Assembly: GCA_964632945.1 (NCBI GenBank)
Contig: CAZWCX010000013.1
Location: 23,499 to 87,498 of the forward strand
Source: CAZWCX01 sp964632945
GTDB lineage: Bacteria; Planctomycetota; MHYJ01; WSZJ01; CAZWCX01
Length of the DNA stretch: 64,000 nucleotides
Direction: 5' to 3'
Notes under the pieces: generated by a model
What the model was told of the DNA's origin: nothing
Database searches by the model: none
What the model saw: only the letters and a program-made list of their open reading frames with translations
Shown here: piece by piece, positions 1 to 7,315 of the stretch
Layout of the letters: every line of letters starts with the position of its first letter
Position numbering within the stretch: position 1 is the stretch's first letter
Program-made: the position numbers and the translations under genes

Positions 1-244
1 CCTCCTCGACCGAGTCGATTCCGGCCGATTCCGGCGGCGTCGGCTCGCTCGCGGAAACGACCGCGTTGCCGACGGACGGTTGCGAAGTTCGCGGTCCGCG
101 GCGGGGCGACACGATTCCCGTCCCGCACTCCCGGGCGGCGGAGGTACCCCGCACGGTGGCAGCGACCCCGGTTGCGAAAGCGAAGCCGAGCAACAGGAAC
201 CCCGTACGCCGGAGCGTCGATGGGGACCGATTCGAAGTGGTCAT
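1..244 (-). CDS. Secreted or membrane-anchored hypothetical protein, N-terminal part (runs off left edge)
   Basis: An open frame starts at an ATG (244-242) and reads without a stop to the window edge, giving 81 codons. A GGGGAG Shine-Dalgarno lies 7 bases before the ATG. The N-terminus has basic residues (NRSPSTLRR), a hydrophobic core (GFLLLGFAFATGVAA) and small residues beyond it, which reads as a signal peptide or anchor. The rest of the visible part is low-complexity Ser/Pro/Glu-rich. No family is recognisable from this fragment. The gene is too short at this edge to be found by a simple length cut-off, but start signal and signal peptide together make it credible. Confidence 0.6.
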   Translation of the reverse strand, partial: MTTSNRSPSTLRRTGFLLLGFAFATGVAATVRGTSAARECGTGIVSPRRGPRTSQPSVGNAVVSASEPTPPESAGIDSVEE

Positions 245-1013
245 CGCAGACTCCCCGTGCAGACAAACCGGTTCGAGCAATACCCCTCGGAGTGTGAAAA
301 CCAGGCGGGCGGAGGAAAGCAAACGAGGTGCCGTCAGCCCTCGACCGATCTCGCATCCGCAACCGACCGGCGCAACATTGGTTGCGGCAACTCGACCCCA
401 AGGGGACGAAGGCGGGAATGGCGGAAGAAGCGCCCGTTCTCGTCTCTCCCCTCGCCGGCGGGTGCGGGAAAGCGTCAGTCGCAGAGTCCGGCTCGTGGGC
501 CTCGGGTTGGCGCGGCCCCGTTCGCGATCGACTTGGAGATCGCCTGTGACCCCCGCGAGTCGTCGTGGCGGTGCCGCACGGTCCACGCAGCGACACGGGT
601 CGAGCGCGGTGGACGCTGCCCAACGTTCCGCCCCCCCGTCCGGAACTCCACCGGCAGCCGAGTAGGAGGGCGTGGGCGTCGCGCGGAAGCCGGATGATGG
701 GGGAGTGTGCCGGTTTCAAACCGCCCGCGCGAGGAGGAGGTCGGATCCCGTGCCGAAGTGATCCTCGCAACCTCTGCCTCAACGCCGCGGGGTGCTCGAT
801 CCGACCGACGGTGGCGGGGATCGGTTCCGGGGGACTCTCGAGCGGCGCTCGCGCGCCGCTCCCCCCCCGGCTTGCCCGGGTCCGCGACGCCGCGGGTGCG
901 GTGGTCGCCGTCGCGAGCAGGAATTCAGGTTGGCGGCGCTCGTCGGCGACGCCGTCGGAGCCGACGGATGGCGCGGCAGGGAGACGGGCGACCGCCGGGC
1001 GACCGGCGACGGG
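245..1013. other. Long intergenic stretch with one strong hairpin
   Basis: No credible gene is seen on either strand; open frames here are arginine-rich artefacts of high GC. At 840-861 there is a perfect 9-bp stem (GAGCGGCGC / GCGCCGCTC) with a TCGC loop, followed by a run of C. It lies between the 3' end of the minus-strand membrane protein (1014) and the start region of the gene at 1-244, so it may be a terminator without a U-tract. No tRNA or known RNA gene could be folded by eye. Confidence 0.4.
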
Positions 1014-1595
1014 TCATCGCCCGTGCCTGGCCGGATCGCCGACCGAGCGACCGGCCGACCATCGGAGGATCCCGCCGGCGACCAACCCTCCGGTCAGCGC
1101 CGCGAGACCCAGTCCGAACGCCGTGACATGCTCCCCTGGGGTCACCCCTTTCGTCCAGGCGATGCAGGGGTTGGCGTCCAGCCAGGGAAGCGCTGCCGGC
1201 GGCGCCGAGGCCAGCAGGGCGTAGTACGCGAGATCCTCCCACCCGGTCGCGAACAGGACGCATCCCGCCAGCGCCAAGTGCAGGTCGCGCGCCGCAACGC
1301 CGAGGAGTGCGAACCAACCCAGGCCCAGGGCCAGGAACGCGACATGCCACCACAGCATGCGCACGGGCCAGGTCGCGACGTCGAAGTGCAACTCGAACTC
1401 CCTCCAGGCGATGCCGTGGGTCGCCGCCGTCGGCTTGTAGATCCGTTCGAGGACGATGACGTCGGCAAAGGCGAGGAGCAGCAATCCCGCGGCGAGCAGA
1501 AGGACGCGCCGAGTGAGGGGCCGCGCGATCCGCGCGGGCTCCTCGCCGGGGACCGCGACGTTCGGCGCGTTCGAACGACCCTGCGCGGCTTCCAA
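1014..1595 (-). CDS. Hypothetical integral membrane protein (TTG start)
   Basis: 193 residues. The start is set at a TTG (1595-1593) because GGGAGGAG sits just upstream and the residues before it are arginine-rich junk. Hydrophobic segments are visible at about residues 29-43 (VLLLAAGLLLLAFAD), 70-90 (MLWWHVAFLALGLGWFALL), 95-115 and 150-170, so four membrane passes are likely. Aromatic and charged residues lie in the first loop (HGIAWREFELHFDVATWP). I do not recognise the family. It follows the duplicated-domain protein at 1810 on the same strand, with a 214-base gap. Confidence 0.7.
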   Translation of the reverse strand: MEAAQGRSNAPNVAVPGEEPARIARPLTRRVLLLAAGLLLLAFADVIVLERIYKPTAATHGIAWREFELHFDVATWPVRMLWWHVAFLALGLGWFALLGVAARDLHLALAGCVLFATGWEDLAYYALLASAPPAALPWLDANPCIAWTKGVTPGEHVTAFGLGLAALTGGLVAGGILRWSAGRSVGDPARHGR

Positions 1596-1809
1596 ATGAG
1601 CTCCTCCCGGTCGCGCCGGAGGGACCGCCGCGACGCGGCCGCGCCAATCCGCCGACCGGATCGCGCGCCCGCAGGACGATCCGGGAGGATGATACCGGAT
1701 TCGGCTCCGGCGGCCCAGTCCCCTGCGCAGTTCCGGCGCCGCGATGCAGTCTCGGCTGCCATCGCCGCGCGGGCGTACGGCTGCGGTCTCGGACGGCCCG
1801 TCCACAAGG

Positions 1810-2745
1810 TCAGCGGGTCGGCAAAGAAGGACCGGACGCCGGGCCCAGCCGGTCGGACAACTCCCGGTGGTGCTCGACCAGCGTCGGGGGGAGGCCGTCG
1901 CGGATCCGCTTGAGGACGCGGGAGAGCGGGAACACGGGGACGTCGGCGACCTGCAGTCGCAGCACGCTCCCCTGCCCCGGGATCTCCTCCTGCGTCCAAC
2001 GCCCGCCGTGCCGGCGGCGCACCACTTCGCCGAAGTAGGCTCCCCAGCGCAGGGCGTTTTCCGTCAGCTGCTCGTCGGTGGGTCGGGATCCGGGGGCGGC
2101 GGCGATCCGGTGGAGTTCGTCGAGCAGACGGTCGAGCCCGCCCAGGCTCTCGGTCGAGAAGTCCAGAGACAGCCCCCAGCGCACCTGGGCCGTCCGGATC
2201 GCGACTTCGAGCGCCTCGACGAGCCCGTCGGACAGGGCCGCGTCCCCGCTCATCTCCTCGCGGAGCGCATCCAGGTCCGCGCACGTCCCGCACAGGGTCT
2301 GCTCCAGCCACTCCCGCTGGCGGCCGCGGATCCAGGCGCAATAGTCGCTCGCGCGATCCACCGTGCGGCCCCCCAGGTCGACCGGTTCGCCGAGAACGAA
2401 CGCGGCCACCGCGGGCACGGGCAGCGCCGCCTGTCGCCCCACCGACAGGACGGAGACTCCCTTCGGGATGCCTTCCACGTCTTCCAGCCAGAGTCCGCCG
2501 CAGGAGGCGCGGATCACCTCGCCGAGGTACGCCCCCCAGGGGACGGCGACCGCCACCGCCTTCCGCTTTCTTTCGTCCGCCGACGGCTCCTGGCGCAGCG
2601 CCTCGCGGACGCTTTCCAGCAGGCGGTCGACGAAGGCGAGGCTCTCCTCGGACCCGTCGAGGTCGACGCCGAAGCGCTCGCGGGCGCGTTCCACCGCCTG
2701 GTCGGCTTGCCGCCGGATGCGCTCGAGCAATTCCGGTCCCGACAT
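1810..2745 (-). CDS. Hypothetical protein with two tandem copies of one domain
   Basis: 311 residues, predicted cytosolic, with no signal or membrane segment. The sequence repeats itself: the first half has GVDLDGSEESLAFVDRLLES followed by WGAYLGEVIR and GGLW, and the second half has GLSLDFSTESLGGLDRLLDE followed by WGAYFGEVVRRRHGGRW. Each copy therefore has a 'W-G-A-Y-x-G-E-V' core about 50 residues after an acidic helix. This resembles uncharacterised bacterial DUF families with the same core, but I cannot name one safely. The ATG lies one base after the TAG stop of the upstream TlpA-like gene, so the two are almost certainly co-translated. That makes it a likely functional partner of the candidate selenoprotein. 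Confidence 0.75.
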   Translation of the reverse strand: MSGPELLERIRRQADQAVERARERFGVDLDGSEESLAFVDRLLESVREALRQEPSADERKRKAVAVAVPWGAYLGEVIRASCGGLWLEDVEGIPKGVSVLSVGRQAALPVPAVAAFVLGEPVDLGGRTVDRASDYCAWIRGRQREWLEQTLCGTCADLDALREEMSGDAALSDGLVEALEVAIRTAQVRWGLSLDFSTESLGGLDRLLDELHRIAAAPGSRPTDEQLTENALRWGAYFGEVVRRRHGGRWTQEEIPGQGSVLRLQVADVPVFPLSRVLKRIRDGLPPTLVEHHRELSDRLGPASGPSLPTR

Positions 2746-2746
2746 C

Positions 2747-3358
2747 CTACCCCCCGCCGCTCGAACCGTCCTGCGCGCCCGGACCGTCGCCGGCGCCCCC
2801 CTCTTCGGCCGGCTTCTCCTCGGGCATCTTGACCTTGGCGACCTCCTCCTCGATCAGGCGTTCCACGGTCTCCACCTCCGGGAGCGGGAACCCCTCCCAG
2901 ATCACCTTCCCGTCCACGCCGATGAGGAACGAGGCGGGATAGCCGCGGATTCCGTAAGCCGCACAGGTCTTCGCCCCTTCATCGAATGCCACGGCGTACG
3001 GGATCTTCTTCTCCTCCACATGCCGGCGCAGGATCTCGAGACTGTCCCGCTTGCCGTTGTCCACGTCGAGGATGACGAGGCCCTGCTTCGCGAACCGGTC
3101 GTGCCACCTGACCAGGTGGGGCAGCATCTGCTTGCAGGCCCCTCACCCGAGGAAGCTGAATTCCACCCAGACGACCCGTCCGACCAGCGCGGCCAGGCTC
3201 GGCGCCGGGTCTGCGTTCACCCAATGCGCGACCGGGATCGCGATCTCCGGCGGGGCCGACCCTTCATACGAATTCTAGTAGATCTTCTTCTTGGACTGCG
3301 CGACCAGGGCGCCCGCGACGAGGAGCCCGATCGCGACCCAGGAGAGCGTCTTGCGCAT
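2747..3358 (-). CDS. Candidate selenoprotein: membrane-anchored TlpA-like thioredoxin-fold protein (UxxC), with an extra in-frame TAG
   Basis: Conventional calling gives only 126 residues from an internal ATG (3127). Reading upstream in the same frame restores the missing half of the fold. An ATG at 3358 with its own promoter (3400-3428) and GGAG site opens an N-terminal anchor (MRKTLSWVAIGLLVAG), then SKKKIY, a TAG (3277-3275, codon 28), NSYEGSAPPEI, WVNADPAPSLAALVGRVVW, and FSFLG-TGA-GACKQMLPHL. The TGA (3145-3143, codon 72) occupies the first cysteine of the CxxC redox motif, so decoding gives U-G-A-C. A SECIS-like hairpin starts 23 bases later. The thioredoxin cis-proline is visible in GYPASFLI. 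Full length would be 203 residues, ending in an acidic Pro/Gly tail. Likely role: extracytoplasmic thiol-disulfide or peroxide chemistry. The TAG is unexplained: read-through, mutation or sequence error. Confidence 0.8.
3104..3119 (-). promoter_or_regulatory. Predicted bacterial SECIS hairpin of the TlpA-like gene
   Basis: In the mRNA sense the sequence is CCACCT-GGTC-AGGTGG: a perfect 6-bp stem closing a GGUC loop. The loop begins 29 bases after the TGA at 3145-3143. This fits what is known of bacterial SECIS elements: a short stem-loop within the coding region just after UGA, with a G at the start of the apical loop. The E. coli fdhF loop also contains GGUCU. Confidence 0.75.
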
Positions 3359-3399
3359 GGCCGAGTCTCCGAACAGGGGTGGGTCGGGTCGATCCGTCG

Positions 3400-3428
3400 A
3401 CTGTAGCGGAGATCGCCGCCGCGCGCAA
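3400..3428 (-). promoter_or_regulatory. Sigma70-type promoter for the TlpA-like gene
   Basis: On the minus strand, TTGCGC (3428-3423) is followed by a 17-base spacer and TACAGT (3405-3400). It lies about 40 bases upstream of the ATG at 3358, which supports that ATG as the true gene start rather than the internal ATG at 3127. Confidence 0.6.
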
Positions 3429-3478
3429 GCAGCCGGGGGACCTTCGGAAGGGGCGCGACCGCCCGCGGCGACGGCCGA

Positions 3479-5500
3479 TCAATCCCCTGCGGTCGTCCCG
3501 CCCGTCGAAGGCGAGCCGGGTGCAGGCAGGGGCTTTTGCGGCTTGCCGCAGCGCGGGCAGAAGTAGAAGCGCCGTTCGATGGCCGTTCCGCACCCGGCGC
3601 AGGTGCGCCGGTTGCACGCCGGGCAGACGCGCCGCTTCCCCAGGAGGGTCTTCGGGCACGCGGCGCACTCCTGCCGGGTCGGCTCGCCCAGCAACCGGCG
3701 CCACCAGCCCTGGGCGGCGCGCGCGGCGGGCGCCACCGGGTCGCCGTCGCCGCAGCGGGGACAGAAGGAGGCGTCCTTGGGCATCCCCCGGCCGCACGCG
3801 TCGCAGCGACGCGCCCCGCAGAAGCGACAGCGGGAGACGTCCCTCTGAATGATCTTCCCGCATTCCGCGCATTGGCGCTCGTCGTCGAGCATCCCCACTT
3901 CGATTTCCTGCTCGGCGTAGAGCGGCTCCCCGCACAACTGGCAGCGCCGGCGTTCGGCCGGGTTGTCCGCCTCGCAGAAAAGGCAGGTCCGCAGGTCCGC
4001 TGCGGCGGGAACCGGGGCCGACGCCGGTCGGGAAGCCACGTCGGTTCGACGAACCTCCGGCGGCGCCGGCGCCACCGGTCGCCCGCGCCCGGCCAGGAAC
4101 TCGCCCAACCGGTCGGCCACCTGCACCGGCGTGGGCCGCCGGCGCGGGTCCTTGCGCATCATGTCCAGAATCAAGCGGTTGATCTCCGCCGGGAGATTGG
4201 GCGCGCGCAGAATCGGCGGTTCCGGCTTGACCTCCAGGTGCTGGACGACGACCCGCATCGGCGTCTCGCCGACGAAGGGGTAGGAGGACGTGACGCAGTA
4301 GTACAGGGTCACCCCGAGGGAGTAGACGTCCGCCTGCCCGGTGATCTCGGCGCCGCCGCATTGCTCCGGCGACATGAAAAACGGCGTGCCGAGGACCCGG
4401 CCCGCCTGGGTGATCTTCCGTTCCTCCGCCAGATCCTTGGCCAGGCCGAAGTCCATCACCTTGACCGTCCCGTCCCGGGTGATCATCAGGTTCTCGGGTT
4501 TCACGTCGCGGTGGACGATCCCCTGGCCGTGCGCGTAGGCGAGCGCCAGCGCGGCGTCGCGCGTCCAGGCGCAGATCGTCTCCAGACCCGGCGCCTCCGC
4601 ATCGCGCAGCCGGGCCGCCAGATTGGTTCCCTCCACGTACTGGAGCACCAGGAAGACCAGCCCGTCCGCCTCGTTGGCGTCGAGCACCTGGACGATATTG
4701 GGATGCTCGAGCCTCGACGCCGCGCGGGCCTCCTGGAAGAACCTCGCCCGCGATCGGGCTTCGCCGGCGAGCTTGCGGCGGAGGAGCTTGATGGCGGCGT
4801 GCTTCTCCATCACCTCGTGGCGACCCAGATAGACCTGCCCCATCCCGCCGTGCCCGAGCGGCCGGAGCAGACGATAGCCGCCGATCACGCGCCCGACCAT
4901 CCGTTCCGGCCCCGCTTGCGCGGCCGGACGCGCGCTCGTCTCCAGGCCGTCGACGGTCTCCGCCGCCGCCAGGGAGTCCGCGCCGTCGACCGGGCGCAGC
5001 CCGAATTCGCAGCGGGGACAGCGCCACTCCCGCCGTCGGCGTCCGGCGCGGCCGTTGAATTGCACCAGGCAACGAGGGCAGAGGAGCAACACCCGGTCCT
5101 GGAAGCGGAGCAACTCCTCGACCTCGCGTACGCGCAGGAGTTTTCGCGCCGCCAGAATCTCCCCGATGCGGACGTCGCGGCCCTCCTCGCGCGCGACGCG
5201 CTGGAGCGCGAGCGCCGTTTCGACGTCCCCGTCGCGGATGAGGCCGCAGGCCTTCGCAAGCTCACCGAATCGGACGCTCGAAAGGAGGAGGCCGTCCACG
5301 GGCGTCCATCCCTCGCGACGGGTCAGGATCGGCAGGAGGGCGGCGGGTTCGGCCCGACCGAGATCGAGGAGGGCGACGAAGAGCGAGATCCGGTGCCGGT
5401 GGCGCTCCACCTCCTGCACGGCCGCCTCGAGGTCCTCGGCTTGCAGGGTCTCGCGAGCGACCGCCTCGCGACAGAGGCGCAGGTCTTCTTCGAACGGCAT
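3479..5500 (-). CDS. Cytosolic Ser/Thr protein kinase with C-terminal zinc ribbons
   Basis: 673 residues from the ATG at 5500; an upstream GTG (5587) is possible but its extension is only basic. Order: an alpha-helical N-terminal region (about 1-150), a CPRC...CPRC zinc ribbon (about 145-170), a Hanks-type kinase (about 209-470), then at least three double-CxxC zinc ribbons (about 505-660). Kinase motifs are complete: glycine loop GHGGMG, lysine in AAIKLL, HRDVKPEN, DFG, and GTPFFMSPEQ. There is no membrane helix, so it is soluble, unlike the other three kinases in the window. A promoter lies at 5695-5723. It is upstream of, and on the same strand as, the candidate selenoprotein and the duplicated-domain protein. 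The ribbons may bind zinc and recruit substrates, but that is inference. Confidence 0.9.
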   Translation of the reverse strand: MPFEEDLRLCREAVARETLQAEDLEAAVQEVERHRHRISLFVALLDLGRAEPAALLPILTRREGWTPVDGLLLSSVRFGELAKACGLIRDGDVETALALQRVAREEGRDVRIGEILAARKLLRVREVEELLRFQDRVLLLCPRCLVQFNGRAGRRRREWRCPRCEFGLRPVDGADSLAAAETVDGLETSARPAAQAGPERMVGRVIGGYRLLRPLGHGGMGQVYLGRHEVMEKHAAIKLLRRKLAGEARSRARFFQEARAASRLEHPNIVQVLDANEADGLVFLVLQYVEGTNLAARLRDAEAPGLETICAWTRDAALALAYAHGQGIVHRDVKPENLMITRDGTVKVMDFGLAKDLAEERKITQAGRVLGTPFFMSPEQCGGAEITGQADVYSLGVTLYYCVTSSYPFVGETPMRVVVQHLEVKPEPPILRAPNLPAEINRLILDMMRKDPRRRPTPVQVADRLGEFLAGRGRPVAPAPPEVRRTDVASRPASAPVPAAADLRTCLFCEADNPAERRRCQLCGEPLYAEQEIEVGMLDDERQCAECGKIIQRDVSRCRFCGARRCDACGRGMPKDASFCPRCGDGDPVAPAARAAQGWWRRLLGEPTRQECAACPKTLLGKRRVCPACNRRTCAGCGTAIERRFYFCPRCGKPQKPLPAPGSPSTGGTTAGD

Positions 5501-5694
5501 CAGGGACCGCTTTCCGTTCGCCGGGGAGTCCGCCTGAATCCGGCGGCCCCGCCGCTTGCGTGCCGATCGGCGATCGACCGAAACCACCGGAAGCGAAACT
5601 CCCGCGGGAAATCGACGGGGAGGAGTCGGAATCGGCCGCCTTCGGGTCCTGGACGCGCCTTCGCCCCTGATTCGTGCCGGCCGGATCCGGGACG

Positions 5695-5723
5695 ATTCTA
5701 GCCGGTGGGCGACGAGGGATCAA
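5695..5723 (-). promoter_or_regulatory. Sigma70-type promoter for the zinc-ribbon kinase
   Basis: TTGATC (5723-5718), 17-base spacer, TAGAAT (5700-5695) on the minus strand, about 195 bases before the kinase ATG. It also marks the left side of the divergent region shared with the methyltransferase at 5889. Confidence 0.6.
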
Positions 5724-5888
5724 TCCCGGCACGATTCACGGCCGAAACGCCGCCATTCCTCGCCAACGGACGCTGCGGACGCTACACTGTGCGCAATCCC
5801 GCGTGGGGTCGAACATCGGTCGGGATCGGAACGACGTGTCCTTGGTTTCATTCGGCCCTGCCGCGGTAACGCCGAAAGGTCCGCGCCC

Positions 5889-6614
5889 ATGCGCGCCGAC
5901 GAGATCCGCACCGCCGTTCGCGACAAGTACCGCGCCGTCGCGGCGCACCCCGACGGGTGCTTCTCCTACCCGATCGGCCGACCGGGCGCGCTGGCGCTGG
6001 GCTACCTCCCGGAGTGGCTCGACGGAATCCCCGCCGGAGTGGTCGATCGCTTCGTCGGCGTGGGCAACCCCTTTCGCATCCAACGTCCCCAGGCGGGCGA
6101 GCGCGTACTCGATGTCGGCTGCGGTTGCGGTCTCGATGCCTTCGTGGCGACGTCCCTGGTGGGACCTTCCGGGCGGGTCCGCGGACTGGACCTGACGGCG
6201 GAGATGCTCGAACCGGCACGCCGCGCGCTCGCGGGGCGCCCCGGGGTTCCCCTCGAATTCTGCGAAGGGGATGCCGCGACCCTGCCGTTCCCGGACGGAT
6301 CTTTCGATCGGATCGTTTCCAACGGGGCGCTCAACCTGGTCCCCGACAAGGACGCCATGTTCGCGGAGCTTCGCCGTGTCCTGCGCGACGGCGGCCTGCT
6401 CACGGTCGCCGACCTGCTGGTGGTGGAGTCGGTGCCGGACTCGGTGCTCGCCAGCATGGATGCCTGGTCCTCCTGAATCGCCGGCGCCATGCCGGGTAAG
6501 GTCTACCTGGCCAAGCTGCACGCCGCGGGGTTCCGGAGCGGTCTCTTGATCGGACCCACGGGCGTCACCACCTCCCGGTACACGGCCGCCTGGCATGTGG
6601 CCGCCATGCGGTAG
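5889..6614 (+). CDS. Candidate selenoprotein: ArsM-like SAM-dependent methyltransferase with in-frame TGA
   Basis: A conventional call stops at the TGA at 6474-6476 after DAWSS. Reading through gives 46 more residues that continue the family: U-IAGAMPGKVYLAKLHAAGF, then PTGVTTSRYTAAWH, ending at TAG 6612-6614. In arsenite-methyltransferase relatives this position has a conserved cysteine in a W-x-x-C-I-x-G-A setting, so TGA replaces a functional Cys (residue 196 of 241). The Rossmann SAM-binding motif VLDVGCGCGLD is at about 73-83 and an acidic motif FCEGDAATLPF at about 124-134. Cys24 (PDGCFSYP) could pair with the selenocysteine. A SECIS-like hairpin with an AGGUC loop lies 22 bases after the TGA. 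The substrate may be arsenite or another soft metalloid or thiol compound; this is inferred from the family. It is a single gene, divergent from the kinase. Confidence 0.85.
6491..6511 (+). promoter_or_regulatory. Predicted bacterial SECIS hairpin of the methyltransferase gene
   Basis: GCCGGGTA-AGGTC-TACCTGGC: an 8-bp stem with one G-U pair and a 5-base AGGUC loop. The stem starts 14 bases and the loop 22 bases after the TGA at 6474-6476. Loop sequence, spacing and stem length match known bacterial SECIS rules and closely resemble the E. coli fdhF loop (AGGUCU). Confidence 0.85.
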
Positions 6615-6707
6615 ACGACCGGCTGCGGGCGGCGACGCAGCGGGACCGGGTCGCGCCCCCATGCGAGCTCGCCGGCGAAGACGCGGCCTGACGTTGGGAT
6701 CGCCCGA

Positions 6708-7097
6708 ATGCGCAAGCCCCTGCTCGCCGCTCCGGCGCTCGGTGCGGCCGCGCGCGACGAAGTCCGCGCGCGCGAGGTCGAACGACGGTTGGTGGAACTC
6801 GACCTCACCCTCGGGACGGGGCCGGCGAATCGGACCGCCACGGTCTATCTGGGCGAACGTCACTCCTGGCAACATCCGCCCCGGGAAGGCGTCGGATCGA
6901 AGCCGGGGTTCCGCGTGCTGCCGGGGAAGGATCGGCTGCGAGTCCGGATTCTGCGTCGCGAAGCCGAACAAGCAAAGTCCTGGGAACGGGCGATGCGGGA
7001 CTTCGTCTTCGCCGAAGCCGCCGTTCAGGCCGAACCCGGCACGGCCATTCACCTGGACCAGACCGGGGACGAGGTCGAGATCCGCGTCGCACGGTAG
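6708..7097 (+). CDS. Hypothetical protein
   Basis: 129 residues, no recognised family. The N-terminus (MRKPLLAAPALGAAARDEV) is only mildly hydrophobic. The remainder has alternating charged and hydrophobic residues suggesting a small beta-rich domain, with VYLGERHSW in the middle and a C-terminal GDEVEIRVAR strand. Only a weak GGGA precedes the ATG, so the start may be different. It lies 93 bases after the methyltransferase stop and could be co-transcribed with it. The codon pattern and acidic/basic balance look like a real protein rather than a high-GC shadow. Confidence 0.55.
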   Translation: MRKPLLAAPALGAAARDEVRAREVERRLVELDLTLGTGPANRTATVYLGERHSWQHPPREGVGSKPGFRVLPGKDRLRVRILRREAEQAKSWERAMRDFVFAEAAVQAEPGTAIHLDQTGDEVEIRVAR

Positions 7098-7315
7098 CTT
7101 GCCCGGCCCGGGCGCCGGCCCGGCGCCTCTCCCCCGTCCGCGGCCTGCGATCCCCTCGTCCCCCCCCGGACCCCCGCCGGCCCCCGTGCGCCACGCGCCG
7201 CTCCCGGGCGAAAAAATATCGTGACCGTTCGTTCAGTTTTTGGTAACGGGAGGACCTGACGGAACGACGCCGGGCCGCGAAATCGGCCGGCGAAACACGA
7301 GGTCACGGGGGACGC

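Noticed and set aside
66..697. Overlapping plus-strand open frames of about 200 residues
   Set aside because: Arg/Pro-rich with no start signals; the minus strand at 1-244 holds a better supported gene.
700..800. A tRNA (possibly tRNA-Sec) suggested by GGTTTCAAACC at about 713
   Set aside because: No acceptor stem, anticodon arm or long variable arm can be drawn around it.
2747..3127. A 126-residue protein starting at the internal ATG 3127
   Set aside because: This would lack half of the thioredoxin fold and the first redox residue. It has no Shine-Dalgarno of its own, while promoter, ribosome site and anchor lie at 3358-3428.
3275..3277. General reassignment of TAG (e.g. pyrrolysine or a suppressor code) in this organism
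   Set aside because: TAG is the ordinary stop of many genes here (for example at 7097, 12073, 15314, 35315, 38887, 40378, 57485, 59569, 60616), and the TlpA-like gene itself ends in TAG. Only a local effect is possible.
6474..6476. TGA as the true stop of the methyltransferase
   Set aside because: Sequence after it continues the family without a break for 46 residues and contains a well-formed SECIS-like hairpin; stopping here would remove the C-terminal substrate-side region.
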